DNA from: Hyphococcus luteus
GTDB lineage: Bacteria > Pseudomonadota > Alphaproteobacteria > Caulobacterales > Parvularculaceae
Length of the DNA stretch: 64,000 nucleotides
Reading direction: 5' to 3'
Assembly: GCF_002943565.1 (NCBI RefSeq)
Contig: NZ_PJCH01000007.1
Span: 1-64,000, forward strand
In this document: positions 16,171 to 25,045 of the stretch, in pieces
How positions within the stretch are numbered: the first letter of the stretch is position 1
How the letters are laid out: each line of letters opens with the position of its first letter
The notes under the pieces: model-generated
Databases searched by the model: none
What the model was told of the DNA's origin: nothing
What the model saw: the letters and a program-made list of their open reading frames with translations, nothing else
Position numbers and translations under genes: made by a program

Positions 16171-17291
16171 TGTCGACGGCGCTGCAAAAAGCGGACATGC
16201 GCGGAGGCAAACAGGAGCTGACGCGCGGCGAGATGCGCTATGAGAACTGGTTCACGAAGGCGCATAAGGCGGCGATCGTGCTTGCGTCTTTGAGCGCGGA
16301 AGCCGCTGCGGCGATTGTCGAGGAGATGTCCGACGCCGAGCTGCGCGTTTTTGCGAAAGCGTTTTCCGAACTGAAATCCGTTTCGCCGCAACTCTTGCAG
16401 GCGGTGGCCGAGGAATTCATCGCCGAGGTCGGCCAGGAAGACAACAATCTCGCCGGCGGGCCGGACGAGACGCGCCGCGTCCTCGCGCTGATGGCGCAGG
16501 AGGAGCGGGCGGAGCGCATTCTTTCGGATATGGGCGGAGGCGGAGACTCCGCCGTCTGGCCGCGGATCGAAAAGATCGAAGATCAGGAGCTTGCGGATTA
16601 TATCCAGGCGCAGCGCATGCCGGTCGCCGCCGCCATCATCTCCAAACTGTCTCATGAGAAAACCGCAAGCGTCCTTGACCTTGCCGAAGGCGATTACGCC
16701 AAGGCCGTCCTTCTTGAACTCGCCCGCAAACAGCCGCCTTCGGGCGAAGCGCTGGAGGCGATCGCCAATGTGCTGGAAGAGGAGCTTTTGAAATCTTCAG
16801 GCGGCGCCGATGAAGAAGAGGGGGAAGACGGCGACGGGCCGAAACCCAAAAACAACGCCGGCGCGAAAGTGGGCGAGATCATCAATTACCTGCCGGGCGC
16901 GAAACGCGATGCGCTGCTCGATCACTTTAAAGAAGCCGATCCCGAAATCGGCGCGGCCGTCAGGAAAGCGATCCTCACTTTCGAAGAGCTGCATGCGCGC
17001 ATGCCGGCGGCGGGCGCCACGGCGCTCCTGCGCGATCTCGATCGCGAAGTGCTTTTGAAAGCCATCAAATATGGCGAGACCAATGCGCCTGAAACAGTAG
17101 AGTTTCTGTTCGGCAATATCTCCAAACGCATGGTCGAACAGTACAAGGAAGAACTCGCCGAAATGGAAACGCCCTCAGAAACCGACGGCGAAACGGCGCA
17201 ACGCGAAGTGACGGGCGAAGTGCGCAATCTTGTCGCCCAAGGCGAATTCAAGCTCATTGCTCTACAGGAAGAAGATGCGCCGGCGTCTTAA
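16170..17291 (+). CDS. fliG: C-ring rotor protein FliG
   Basis: Rotor protein linking the MS-ring to the switch and touching MotA. 373 residues from ATG 16170 (MSTALQKADMRGG), chosen over a longer frame because AAGAGG precedes it and it overlaps the fliP stop. N-terminal helices KAAIVLASLSAEAAAAIVEE, middle QELADYIQAQRMPVAAAIIS with SHEKTASVLDLAEG, and C-terminal LDREVLLKAIKYG and FGNISKRMVEQYKEEL all align with FliG. An acidic insertion (GADEEEGEDGDGPKP, about residues 211-225) interrupts the middle region. The stop TAA at 17289-17291 abuts the MITE-like element. Confidence 0.93.
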   Translation: MSTALQKADMRGGKQELTRGEMRYENWFTKAHKAAIVLASLSAEAAAAIVEEMSDAELRVFAKAFSELKSVSPQLLQAVAEEFIAEVGQEDNNLAGGPDETRRVLALMAQEERAERILSDMGGGGDSAVWPRIEKIEDQELADYIQAQRMPVAAAIISKLSHEKTASVLDLAEGDYAKAVLLELARKQPPSGEALEAIANVLEEELLKSSGGADEEEGEDGDGPKPKNNAGAKVGEIINYLPGAKRDALLDHFKEADPEIGAAVRKAILTFEELHARMPAAGATALLRDLDREVLLKAIKYGETNAPETVEFLFGNISKRMVEQYKEELAEMETPSETDGETAQREVTGEVRNLVAQGEFKLIALQEEDAPAS

Positions 17292-17477
17292 GAGCCTGAA
17301 CGAAAATCCGGCAATGCAGCAAAATTACGATGATCAGACGTCAGCTAGCCGCAGCACGGTACGCCGGCAGGCCCTTAATTCTTCTAAAGAGTAGGGCCCG
17401 AGACGCATCGCTTTCCGGCTGACGAACGTCTGACAAACCCTCATTTGCATGGCTTTGGTGAATATTCGTTTGGGCTC
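17292..17477. mobile_element. MITE-like element, 186 bp, with terminal inverted repeats and TAA target duplication
   Basis: Ends GAGCCTGAACGAA (17292-17304) and TTCGTTTGGGCTC (17465-17477) are inverted repeats matching at 11 of 13 positions. TAA stands directly outside both ends (17289-17291 and 17478-17480), as expected for a 3-bp target duplication. Internal dyads share nearly the same centre near 17384: TCAGACGT (17334-17341) with ACGTCTGA (17426-17433), and GGCCC (17370-17374) with GGGCC (17394-17398), so the whole forms an imperfect long hairpin. No open frame of note. The pattern fits a non-autonomous element of IS5/IS1031-like type; the family is inference. It also fills the gap between two convergent genes and could terminate both. 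Confidence 0.72.
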
Positions 17478-17482
17478 TAAGT

Positions 17483-17938
17483 TTATTTGTCGAGAACGCC
17501 CGGCCAGTTTTCCTCGCCGGCGGCGACTAGGCCGGGAATGTCCGCTTCCCAGCGTTTCTGGATCTCGTCATTATAGTTGAGATAAAGCTTGCCTTCGTAA
17601 ATCGTCCAGTTCTCCGGATTGCCGCGGGCGGTGTAGTCTTGCGAAACCGCCCAGGCGCAATAGCCGCCGAATTGGGGCGCGTATTTTTCCGGTTCGGCTT
17701 TGAAGGCGGCGAGATTATCGGCGGAAGCGAAGCGCCATTCCGCGCCTTTATATTCCATCGAGAAGGTCTTTTCGCCCTTCACCGGCTTTCCTTCGGTGAA
17801 ATAGGCGACGGCGTCATAGCCGTCTACGGCGTTGTTTGAAAAAAGACCCGTATAAACCGGATCTTTCGCAAAAGCGGCGCTTGCCGTTGTGGCGGCAAGA
17901 AAGAAGGCGGCGAAAGCGATGACGAAGCGTTTGACCAT
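17483..17938 (-). CDS. Secreted YHS-domain protein
   Basis: 151 residues from ATG 17938 (MVKRFVIAFAAFFLAATTAS). Signal peptide at 1-24. The YHS-like domain covers VDGYDAVAYFTEGKPVKG, YKGAEWRFASADNLAAFKA and PEKYAPQFGGYCAWAVS, with the Cys of the YCAWA segment. Such small periplasmic proteins are thought to bind metal or act near metal transport; no specific substrate is visible. The start was moved from 18031 because the upstream residues are Arg-rich noise. The stop is 5 bp from the MITE-like element. Confidence 0.88.
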   Translation of the reverse strand: MVKRFVIAFAAFFLAATTASAAFAKDPVYTGLFSNNAVDGYDAVAYFTEGKPVKGEKTFSMEYKGAEWRFASADNLAAFKAEPEKYAPQFGGYCAWAVSQDYTARGNPENWTIYEGKLYLNYNDEIQKRWEADIPGLVAAGEENWPGVLDK

Positions 17939-18054
17939 GGCTGGCTCCCGGACTGGCAAGGGCGTATTCCGACGCCTTTGTCTGAAAGTCCTAGGACGAA
18001 GCCCAGCGCCTGCCAATTCAAACGACATCACATCGCTGCGATCCTTGATGATGA

Positions 18055-19287
18055 CTAACCGGCCTTGCCGCCGTTTTCTTTCCTCGGCTCTTCCGGCGGC
18101 AGGCTTTCCACATGCAGCGTCCGGGTCGGATAGGCGAAGTCGATGCCTTCATCCTCGAAGGCCTTGTGGATGTTCAAGAGCACTTCGTGATTGACATCCA
18201 TATAGGTCATGTAGGCGCGATCCTCGATCCAGAAGACGGATTCGAAATTGATCGAGCTGTCGGCGTATTCTTTCAAATGCGAACGCTCGAACCGGGCCTT
18301 GTCGACGTTTTCGACCGCCTTTTCCACGAGCTGCGGTATTTTTTTCAGCTTTTCGTGGGGCGTCTGGTAGAGAACGCCAAGGGTGATGCGCGCGCGCCGT
18401 TCGTCCATGCGCCGGTAATTGCGGATTTCCTTGTCCAGCAATTGCGAATTGGCGATGACGATCTCTTCGCCGGAAAGCGAGCGGATGCGCGTCGTTTTCA
18501 TGCCGATCTTTTCGACGTCGCCCCAATAGTCTCCCTGATCGAAACTGATGAAGTCGCCGCGCACAAAGGGCTGGTCGAAAACGATGGCGAAAGAGGAAAA
18601 GAGGTCCTTGAAAATCGACTGGGCGGCGAGGCCGACGGCGATGCCGCCAACGCCGAGGCCGGCGATGAGCGCCGTGATCTCGATATTGAGATTGGACAGG
18701 ATCATCAAAAAGGCGATGGACCAGACGGCGATCGTCACCAGGGTTTTGATGAGGTTGATGGCGTTGGTGAGCACGCCGGACTGTGCGGACGCTGTGTCGG
18801 CGTATCCGACAATTCCTGCGGTCAGGAGTTCGCGCGCCCAGGCGGCGAGCTGAATAATGCCGATGATGACGGCGAGGGTGCGCGCATAACCGCCCCAGCC
18901 TTCGGGAATGATCGGGAAAAACGGCATGACCAGCGCCGCCGCGACGACAAGCAGGAAGATCGAGCTTGTCTTGGTGACGAGGCGGGACACCACATTGGCT
19001 GGATCGTAATATCCTTTTTTCTTGCGCTTGATGAAACCGGCGATCACCGCCCGGGCGATGCGCAAGACGAGGAAGACGGCGATCCAGGCGCCGACCGCGA
19101 GGGCGAAGTCCGATCCGTTGGCCTGAATCCAGTCCCAGCCCTCCTGAAGACGCGGGCCGAGCTTGTCGAAAAACGAATCAACGCCGTCCGCCGTCTCTTT
19201 CACGGCTTCTCCGGCGTTTTCGCTTCCGTCTTTGCCCGGCGCGCTGGCCGGGGTCGACTGGGTGCGGCCATAGCTAAAGTATTTCAT
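18055..19287 (-). CDS. MscS-family mechanosensitive channel
   Basis: 410 residues. Membrane helices at about 55-75, 103-122, 132-155 and 183-205. The pore helix and beta domain are GLGVGGIAVGLAAQSIFKDL, FSSFAIVFDQPFVRGDFISF, then KIGMKTTRIRSLSGEEIVIA and SQLLDKEIRNYRRM. The Gly/Ala-packed pore helix is diagnostic. It releases solutes during hypo-osmotic shock; the gene stands alone. Extended acidic N-terminus (ENAGEAVKETADGVDSFFDK). Ribosome site weak. Confidence 0.93.
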   Translation of the reverse strand: MKYFSYGRTQSTPASAPGKDGSENAGEAVKETADGVDSFFDKLGPRLQEGWDWIQANGSDFALAVGAWIAVFLVLRIARAVIAGFIKRKKKGYYDPANVVSRLVTKTSSIFLLVVAAALVMPFFPIIPEGWGGYARTLAVIIGIIQLAAWARELLTAGIVGYADTASAQSGVLTNAINLIKTLVTIAVWSIAFLMILSNLNIEITALIAGLGVGGIAVGLAAQSIFKDLFSSFAIVFDQPFVRGDFISFDQGDYWGDVEKIGMKTTRIRSLSGEEIVIANSQLLDKEIRNYRRMDERRARITLGVLYQTPHEKLKKIPQLVEKAVENVDKARFERSHLKEYADSSINFESVFWIEDRAYMTYMDVNHEVLLNIHKAFEDEGIDFAYPTRTLHVESLPPEEPRKENGGKAG

Positions 19288-19450
19288 AGGGTTGCCCCGC
19301 GCTTCCCGATGGCTTCAGTGATGGTGTCTGCCTTGAAAAGAACAGGCGCGGCGCGGGAGCGTTCCTCAAAAAAAGCGGTATTTTGGATGCGTGGCGGCGC
19401 GTGATAAGAAAAATAAGGGGATGCAGGGCAGATCAGGCAGGGAGATATCT

Positions 19451-21217
19451 ATGTTGAAAGCGCTGGCCGCCGCGGCGACGATCTTCGTCGGCGTCGCAAT
19501 TTTGCCGGGCGCCGCTTTGGCGGGGCCCGCCGAGGATCTCGATGCGCTTTTCGACGACTACTGGGCGAACGAGATGGAGGAAAACCCGTTTGCGGCGACG
19601 CAGTCGGGCGTTTCCGGCTATGACGACAAGATCCCGGGCGTCGCGCCATCCGACTATGCCCGCCGCCGCGAAGAGGCCGAAGCGTTTCTGGCCCGGCTCG
19701 AAGCGATCGATCTTAGCGCGGTCGATGAGAATCACGCGCTCAGCGCCGATCTTCTGGCGTTTATTCTAAAGCACGACATTACGCTCGCCGCTTATGACAG
19801 CTGGCGCATTCCCTTTCTCGCCGATACGGGGTTTCACACCAATTTCGGCTATGTCGTGAGCGCGGCCCCCTTCCGCACGGAAACGGATTATGAAAACTAC
19901 ATTGCGCGGCTGAAGGCTTTGCCGGCCTATATCGATCAGAATATCGAGAACATGCGCCAGGGCCTCGCCGACGGCTTCACCCAGCCGAAGGAGATCCTGC
20001 CTTACATCATGCCGTCCTTCGAGGCGCAGGTGAAAGACAATGCGGCGGCGCATCCCTATTACGCGCCATTCAAGGCGATGCCGTCTGCGATCTCGTCGCG
20101 GCGCCAGTCGGCCCTGCGCCAGGAAGGCAAGGCCGTGCTTGAAGACGAGGTCATTCCCGCTTTCGCGCGTCTCGTGGATTTCATGCGCGACGAATATATG
20201 CCGGGCGCGCGCGACACCCTCGGCGCCTATGACCTGCCGAACGGACGCGACTATTATCGCGACCTGGTGCGCTATTTCACGACGCTCGATGACGCGACGC
20301 CCGAAAGCATTCATGCGCTCGGCCTTAAGGAAGTGGCGCGCATCCGCAAGGAGATGAACGCCGTCATCGAGGAGACCGGTTTCGACGGCACGTTCGATGA
20401 GTTCGTCGACTTCCTGCGCACGGACAAGCAATTCTATCCGAAAACGCCGGAGGCGCTTCTGGAGCGCGCGGCCTGGATCGCCAAGGATATTGACGGGCGC
20501 CTGCCGGGCTATTTCGGCAAACTGCCGCGTCAGCCTTATTCGGTGGAGCCGGTGCCGGCGGAAATCGCGCCGAACTATACGAGCGGGCGTTATGTATCAG
20601 CGCCGCCGGGCGGAACCCGCGGCGGGCAATATTGGGTGAACACATACGCCCTCGACAAACGGCCTTTTTATGAAATGACGGCGCTGACCCTGCATGAAGC
20701 GGTGCCCGGCCACCATCTGCAAAATGCGCTGGCGCTTGAAGTCGAAGATGCGCCGGAATTCCGCAAGCAGTTTTATCCGCACGCCTTTGGCGAGGGCTGG
20801 GGGCTTTATTCCGAAAAGCTCGGCGTGGAGATGGGCGTTTATCAAACCCCTTATGACGATTTCGGCCGGCTTTCCATGGAGATGTGGCGCGCCTGCCGTC
20901 TCGTCATCGATACGGGGCTTCATGCGAAAGGCTGGACCCGCCAGCAGGCGATGGATTATCTCGCCGACAACACCGCCCTGTCGCTGCATAATGTGCAAAC
21001 CGAAGTCGACCGCTATATCGCCTGGCCAGGGCAGGCGCTCGCTTACAAGATGGGCGAGTTGACGCTGTGGGAGCTGCGGGAGAAAGCCGAGCGCGAGCTG
21101 GGCGACAAATTCGACATTCGCGACTTTCACGATGCAGTGCTCGACAAAGGCGGTCTGCCGCTCGACATTCTTCGTGACGAAATCGACGACTATATTGCGG
21201 AAACGAAAGCGGAATAG
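19451..21217 (+). CDS. DUF885 family secreted putative metallohydrolase
   Basis: 588 residues from ATG 19451, preceded by AGGGAG. Signal peptide at 1-24 (AAAATIFVGVAILPGAALAG). The DUF885 features are the start DLDALFDDYWANEMEENPF, RGGQYWVNTYALDKRPFYEM and the zinc-like motif LTLHEAVPGHHLQNALAL with HEAVPGHH, followed by FGEGWGLYSEKLGVEMG. Members are suspected carboxypeptidase or esterase-like metalloenzymes; the substrate here is unknown. Followed after 5 bp by a GNAT gene. Confidence 0.92.
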   Translation: MLKALAAAATIFVGVAILPGAALAGPAEDLDALFDDYWANEMEENPFAATQSGVSGYDDKIPGVAPSDYARRREEAEAFLARLEAIDLSAVDENHALSADLLAFILKHDITLAAYDSWRIPFLADTGFHTNFGYVVSAAPFRTETDYENYIARLKALPAYIDQNIENMRQGLADGFTQPKEILPYIMPSFEAQVKDNAAAHPYYAPFKAMPSAISSRRQSALRQEGKAVLEDEVIPAFARLVDFMRDEYMPGARDTLGAYDLPNGRDYYRDLVRYFTTLDDATPESIHALGLKEVARIRKEMNAVIEETGFDGTFDEFVDFLRTDKQFYPKTPEALLERAAWIAKDIDGRLPGYFGKLPRQPYSVEPVPAEIAPNYTSGRYVSAPPGGTRGGQYWVNTYALDKRPFYEMTALTLHEAVPGHHLQNALALEVEDAPEFRKQFYPHAFGEGWGLYSEKLGVEMGVYQTPYDDFGRLSMEMWRACRLVIDTGLHAKGWTRQQAMDYLADNTALSLHNVQTEVDRYIAWPGQALAYKMGELTLWELREKAERELGDKFDIRDFHDAVLDKGGLPLDILRDEIDDYIAETKAE

Positions 21218-21222
21218 ACGGC

Positions 21223-21765
21223 GTGACGGCGTTTTCCATTCCGATTCTCGAAACGGCGCGGCTCATTTTGCGCGAGCACAGGCTCGAGGATTTTCCGGCC
21301 ATTCTTAAGATGTGGAGCGACCCGGACGTCACCCGTCTCATCGGCGGCAAACCCCGGGCCGAAGAAGAGGTCTGGATGAAATTCCTGCGCAATGCAGGGT
21401 TATGGGCGCATCTCGGCTACGGCTATTGGGTGCTGGTCGAGCGCGACTCCGGCGCCGTGATCGGCGAGATCGGGCTCGCCGATTTCAAGCGTGATCTGAC
21501 GCCGTCGATCAAGGGCATGCCGGAGCTGGGTTATGCGCTGGCGCCCTCGGCGCATGGCAAGGGTTATGCGAGCGAGGCGGCGCGCGCCGTCGTCGCCTGG
21601 GGCGACCAGCATTTGAGTGAAGATACCATGTCCTGCATCATCAGCCCGGAAAACCTCGCCTCGATACGAGTCGCGGAAAAATGCGGCTTCCGCGAAGCGG
21701 CGCGCGCTGACTATCACGGCGATGAAACACTCATTTTTCACCGCGACGTCTTCAACCGTTCGTAA
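21223..21765 (+). CDS. GNAT N-acetyltransferase (RimJ/RimL type)
   Basis: 180 residues from GTG 21223, 5 bp after the DUF885 stop. Typical RimJ/RimL start ILETARLILREHRLEDFPAI, acetyl-CoA loop YALAPSAHGKGYASEAARAV and late strand SIRVAEKCGFREAARADYHG. Likely acetylates a protein N-terminus or small amine; the target is unknown. Its 3' end overlaps the convergent ligase gene by 14 bp. Confidence 0.9.
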   Translation: MTAFSIPILETARLILREHRLEDFPAILKMWSDPDVTRLIGGKPRAEEEVWMKFLRNAGLWAHLGYGYWVLVERDSGAVIGEIGLADFKRDLTPSIKGMPELGYALAPSAHGKGYASEAARAVVAWGDQHLSEDTMSCIISPENLASIRVAEKCGFREAARADYHGDETLIFHRDVFNRS

Positions 21766-23251
21766 AAGCGTCTTTGAACCGTTCGCGTAGCGCCTGTTTT
21801 TGCACCTTGCCCATCGTGTTGCGGGGCAGGGCGTCGAGCCAGTAGAATTTGCGCGGGCGTTTGAATTTCGCGAGCGGCGAGAGGGCGGCGGCGAGCATGT
21901 CTTCATCTGGCGCGGCGCCGTCGGCCACCAGCGCCGCGACGACGCCTTCGCCCATATCGGCATGGGGAACGCCGACGACCGCGCTTTCGGCGACGCCCGC
22001 GACCGCATCGAGAATCTGTTCGATTTCGATGGGGTAGATGTTAAAGCCGCCGGCGATGATGAGGTCTTTTTCGCGTCCCACAAGCGACAGGCGCCCGTCG
22101 TCGCTCAGCATTCCCACATCGCCTGTTCGAAACCAGCCGTCTTCGGTGAACGCCTCTTGCGTCTTGTCGGGCTTCTTCCAGTAGCCGGCGCAGATATTCG
22201 GGCCTTTGACTTCCACTTCGCCGGGCGCGCCGGCCTCGCCGGCGATGCGCACGTTAATGCCGGGCAAGGCGTAACCGACCGTGCCGGCGATGCGCTCGCC
22301 ATCGAGCGGATTTGACGCGATCATGCCCGCTTCCGACATGCCGTAGCGTTCAAGAATGCGATGGCCGGTTCGCTCCTCGAACGTGTTGAACGCTTCAATG
22401 GTCAGCGGCGCCGAACCGGATATGAAAAGCCGCATATGCGCCGTGTCGCCCTTGCCGAAATCCTTTTCCGCGAGCAGGCGCGTGTAAAAAGTGGGCACGC
22501 CCATTATCACGCTGGCGCGCGGCAGGGCCTTGCGGACGTCGCCGACATCGAATTTCGGCAGGAACAGGATTTCGCAGGCGCTGAGCATCGCCGTATGCAG
22601 CGCCACGAAAAGCCCGTGAATATGAAAAATCGGCAGCGCATGCAGCAACACGTCTGTTTCTGAAAACTCCCAAAGCGCGTTCAGGGTCGCCGCGTTGGAG
22701 GCGAGATTTTCATGCGTGAGCATCGCCCCCTTGGAGCGCCCCGTGGTGCCGGATGTGTAAAGGATGACAGCGAGATCGGTTTCCGCGCGCGGGACGATGG
22801 TTTCGTCCGGCTTTGCAGCGAAGGCCGCATCGCAGAGCGTTCCCGCGCCGTCGGCCGTAAGCGTCAGCACATGGTCGACGCCCGCTTCCTTTGCGACATG
22901 CGCCAATTGGTCGTGGCTTTCCCGAGTGCAGACGAAAATTTTCGGCGCCGCATCTTCGAGAAAATAACGGACTTCTTCGGCAGTATAAGCGGTGTTGAGC
23001 GGCACATAGACAAGTCCGGCCCGCATGGCGCCGAGATAGAGCGCGATATTTTTCGGCGATTTGTCGACTTGCATGACAATACGGTCGCCGGGACTGGCGC
23101 CGAGGGCGCGCAGGGCGCCGGCCATCTGCGCCGAGCGCGCATCCATCTCGCCATAGGACAGGCTGCGCCCGTCGGGAAGGGTCAGGAAAGGCTTGTCAAG
23201 CGCATCGCGATAGGCCGCATGCAAGGCGGTGAAGAAGTTTTCACTCGTCAT
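21752..23251 (-). CDS. matB: Malonyl-CoA synthetase-like AMP-forming ligase
   Basis: 499 residues. ANL-family motifs: ILYTSGTTGRSKGAMLTH (A3, about 163-180), HALPIFHIHGLFVALHTAML, ERYGMSEAGMIASNP (A5), GWFRTGDVGMLSDDGRLSLV (A7) and DLIIAGGFNIYPIEIEQILD (A8), ending near PRNTMGKVQKQALRE. The HIHGLF and RYGMSE details fit malonyl-CoA synthetases such as MatB/ACSF3 better than long-chain ligases, though other short-acid specificity is possible. It starts 5 bp after the SulP stop, so it may be the last gene of the sulfur operon, which would be unusual. Confidence 0.85.
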   Translation of the reverse strand: MTSENFFTALHAAYRDALDKPFLTLPDGRSLSYGEMDARSAQMAGALRALGASPGDRIVMQVDKSPKNIALYLGAMRAGLVYVPLNTAYTAEEVRYFLEDAAPKIFVCTRESHDQLAHVAKEAGVDHVLTLTADGAGTLCDAAFAAKPDETIVPRAETDLAVILYTSGTTGRSKGAMLTHENLASNAATLNALWEFSETDVLLHALPIFHIHGLFVALHTAMLSACEILFLPKFDVGDVRKALPRASVIMGVPTFYTRLLAEKDFGKGDTAHMRLFISGSAPLTIEAFNTFEERTGHRILERYGMSEAGMIASNPLDGERIAGTVGYALPGINVRIAGEAGAPGEVEVKGPNICAGYWKKPDKTQEAFTEDGWFRTGDVGMLSDDGRLSLVGREKDLIIAGGFNIYPIEIEQILDAVAGVAESAVVGVPHADMGEGVVAALVADGAAPDEDMLAAALSPLAKFKRPRKFYWLDALPRNTMGKVQKQALRERFKDAFTNG

Positions 23252-23256
23252 ACTAT

Positions 23257-25017
23257 TTATTTTAGCACGTCGGCGGATTGATGCGAAGGCGCGCCATTGA
23301 CGAGTTTGAATGTCTCCGGGGCAAGCGCGTGCATGGCGTCGAACTGGCTGAGGAACACGCGGCCGGTCAGGCGCTCGAGGAAATGCGAGTGTTTCAACCG
23401 GTCCATGACCGGACCTTTCACCTCCGATAGATGAAAAACAACGCCGGCCTGTTTCAGCCTTTCATTGATCGCCTCGAGGCTTTCGAGCGCGCTGGCGTCG
23501 ATTTCGTTCACGGCCGAACACATCAGGACGATATGTCTAAGCTCCGGCGCGTCCGCGGCGAGCCCCAAGAGTTTGTCCTCCAGGAAACGCGCATTGGCGA
23601 AGAAGAGATTGCCGTCAATACGCAGGGCGGCGACGCTTGGGCTTGTGATGACGTCATGCCGGTTGATGTTGCGGAAATGCTCCGTGCCCGGCACCTGGCC
23701 GACAATGGCGCAATGGGGCTTCGAGGCGCGGAAAAGAAGCAGAAGGATGGAGAGCGCGACGCCTGCCGTGACGCCGACTTCGACGCCGAACAGGAAGACG
23801 CCGAAAATGGTGATCATCATCGCGGCGAAATCGCTTTTCGAATACGCCCATGTGCGCCGGATCGCGCCGATATTGATCAGCGACAGGACGGCGACGATGA
23901 TGGTCGCGGCGAGTGTCGCCTGGGGCAGATAATAAAGAAACGGCGTTAGGAAGAGCGCGGCCAGCGCAATGCCGGCAGCGGTGAAGGCGCCGGCGGCGGG
24001 CGTTCGGGCGCCGGCGTCGAAATTCACGACCGAGCGCGCGAAGCCGCCGGTGACCGGAAAGCCGCCGGTGACGCCCGCTGCAATGTTCGAGGCGCCGAGC
24101 CCGACGAGCTCCTGATCGAGGTCGATGCGCTCGCGCCGTTTCGCCGCAAGAGTCTGCGCCACGGACACCGATTCCACATAACCGATGATGGTGATGAGGA
24201 ATGCGGCGCCCGCCAGTTCGCGCCATAGCGCCGCGTCGAAATCGGGAACGGCGACCGGCGGCAGGCCGCGGGGAATGTCGCCGACAATGGCGACGCCTTT
24301 CGCCTCAAGACCGAACCCGGCGACAATCGCCGTGGCGCCGATGACGGCGAGGAGCGGTCCCGCCTTGGCGATGGAGGCGGCGAGCCGTTCTGAGAGGCCG
24401 GCCGCGTGCAGCAGCTTTTGCAGAAAAGCGCGCGTCAGGAACAGGAATAAAATTGAACCGGCGCCAATCGCGAGGGTTACGGGATTGGTTTGACCGAGAT
24501 GCGCGCCAAGGCTTTCGCCGATTTCGACGAGCGTGTCGCCATGGGCGGAAACGCCGAGCACATGCTTCATCTGGCTCGCCGCGATCAGAACGCCCGATGC
24601 GGTGATGAACCCGGCGATGATCGGGTGGCTTAAGAAATTGGCGAGGAAACCGAGCCGCAAGACGCCCAGCGCCAGCAGCATGACCCCGGTGATGAGGGCG
24701 AGCGCCGCCGCGGCCATGATGTAATCCGGCCCGCCGGCCTCGACGAGACGGCCGACCGCGCTGGCGGTCATCAAGGAGACAACCGCTACCGGTCCGACGG
24801 CGAGCGTGTTGCTCGTGCCGAAAACCGCATAGGCGAGGAGCGGCGCCATGGAGGCGTAAAGGCCGACTTCCGGCGGCAGACCTGCAATCAGCGCATAGGC
24901 GAGCGATTGCGGGATCAGCATGATGGTGACGATCAGCGCGGCGAGCGCGTCGTCGGCGAAAAGGGCCGGCGTATAACGCCGGCCCCAGCGCAGGATGGGA
25001 AGATAGCGGCTCAGCAT
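23257..25017 (-). CDS. SulP family anion transporter with STAS domain
   Basis: 586 residues. About 10-12 membrane helices over residues 20-420. SulP signatures are IVTIMLIPQSLAYALIAGLP, VGLYASMAPLLAYAVFGTSN, GFITASGVLIAASQMKHVLG and NIAAGVTGGFPVTGGFARS. The STAS domain occupies about 450-560 (VAALRIDGNLFFANARFLED, IVLMCSAVNEIDASALES). Likely moves sulfate, sulfite or bicarbonate. Placed between the persulfide-dioxygenase-like gene (28 bp upstream) and the ligase (5 bp downstream), so export of an oxidised sulfur product is a reasonable inference. Confidence 0.92.
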   Translation of the reverse strand: MLSRYLPILRWGRRYTPALFADDALAALIVTIMLIPQSLAYALIAGLPPEVGLYASMAPLLAYAVFGTSNTLAVGPVAVVSLMTASAVGRLVEAGGPDYIMAAAALALITGVMLLALGVLRLGFLANFLSHPIIAGFITASGVLIAASQMKHVLGVSAHGDTLVEIGESLGAHLGQTNPVTLAIGAGSILFLFLTRAFLQKLLHAAGLSERLAASIAKAGPLLAVIGATAIVAGFGLEAKGVAIVGDIPRGLPPVAVPDFDAALWRELAGAAFLITIIGYVESVSVAQTLAAKRRERIDLDQELVGLGASNIAAGVTGGFPVTGGFARSVVNFDAGARTPAAGAFTAAGIALAALFLTPFLYYLPQATLAATIIVAVLSLINIGAIRRTWAYSKSDFAAMMITIFGVFLFGVEVGVTAGVALSILLLLFRASKPHCAIVGQVPGTEHFRNINRHDVITSPSVAALRIDGNLFFANARFLEDKLLGLAADAPELRHIVLMCSAVNEIDASALESLEAINERLKQAGVVFHLSEVKGPVMDRLKHSHFLERLTGRVFLSQFDAMHALAPETFKLVNGAPSHQSADVLK

Positions 25018-25045
25018 ATGGGCGCGCCTTTTTGCTTTTCTGCAA

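Noticed and set aside
18112-19404. 430-codon plus-strand open frame opposite the MscS gene
   Set aside because: Antisense to clear MscS motifs; composition typical of a shadow frame.
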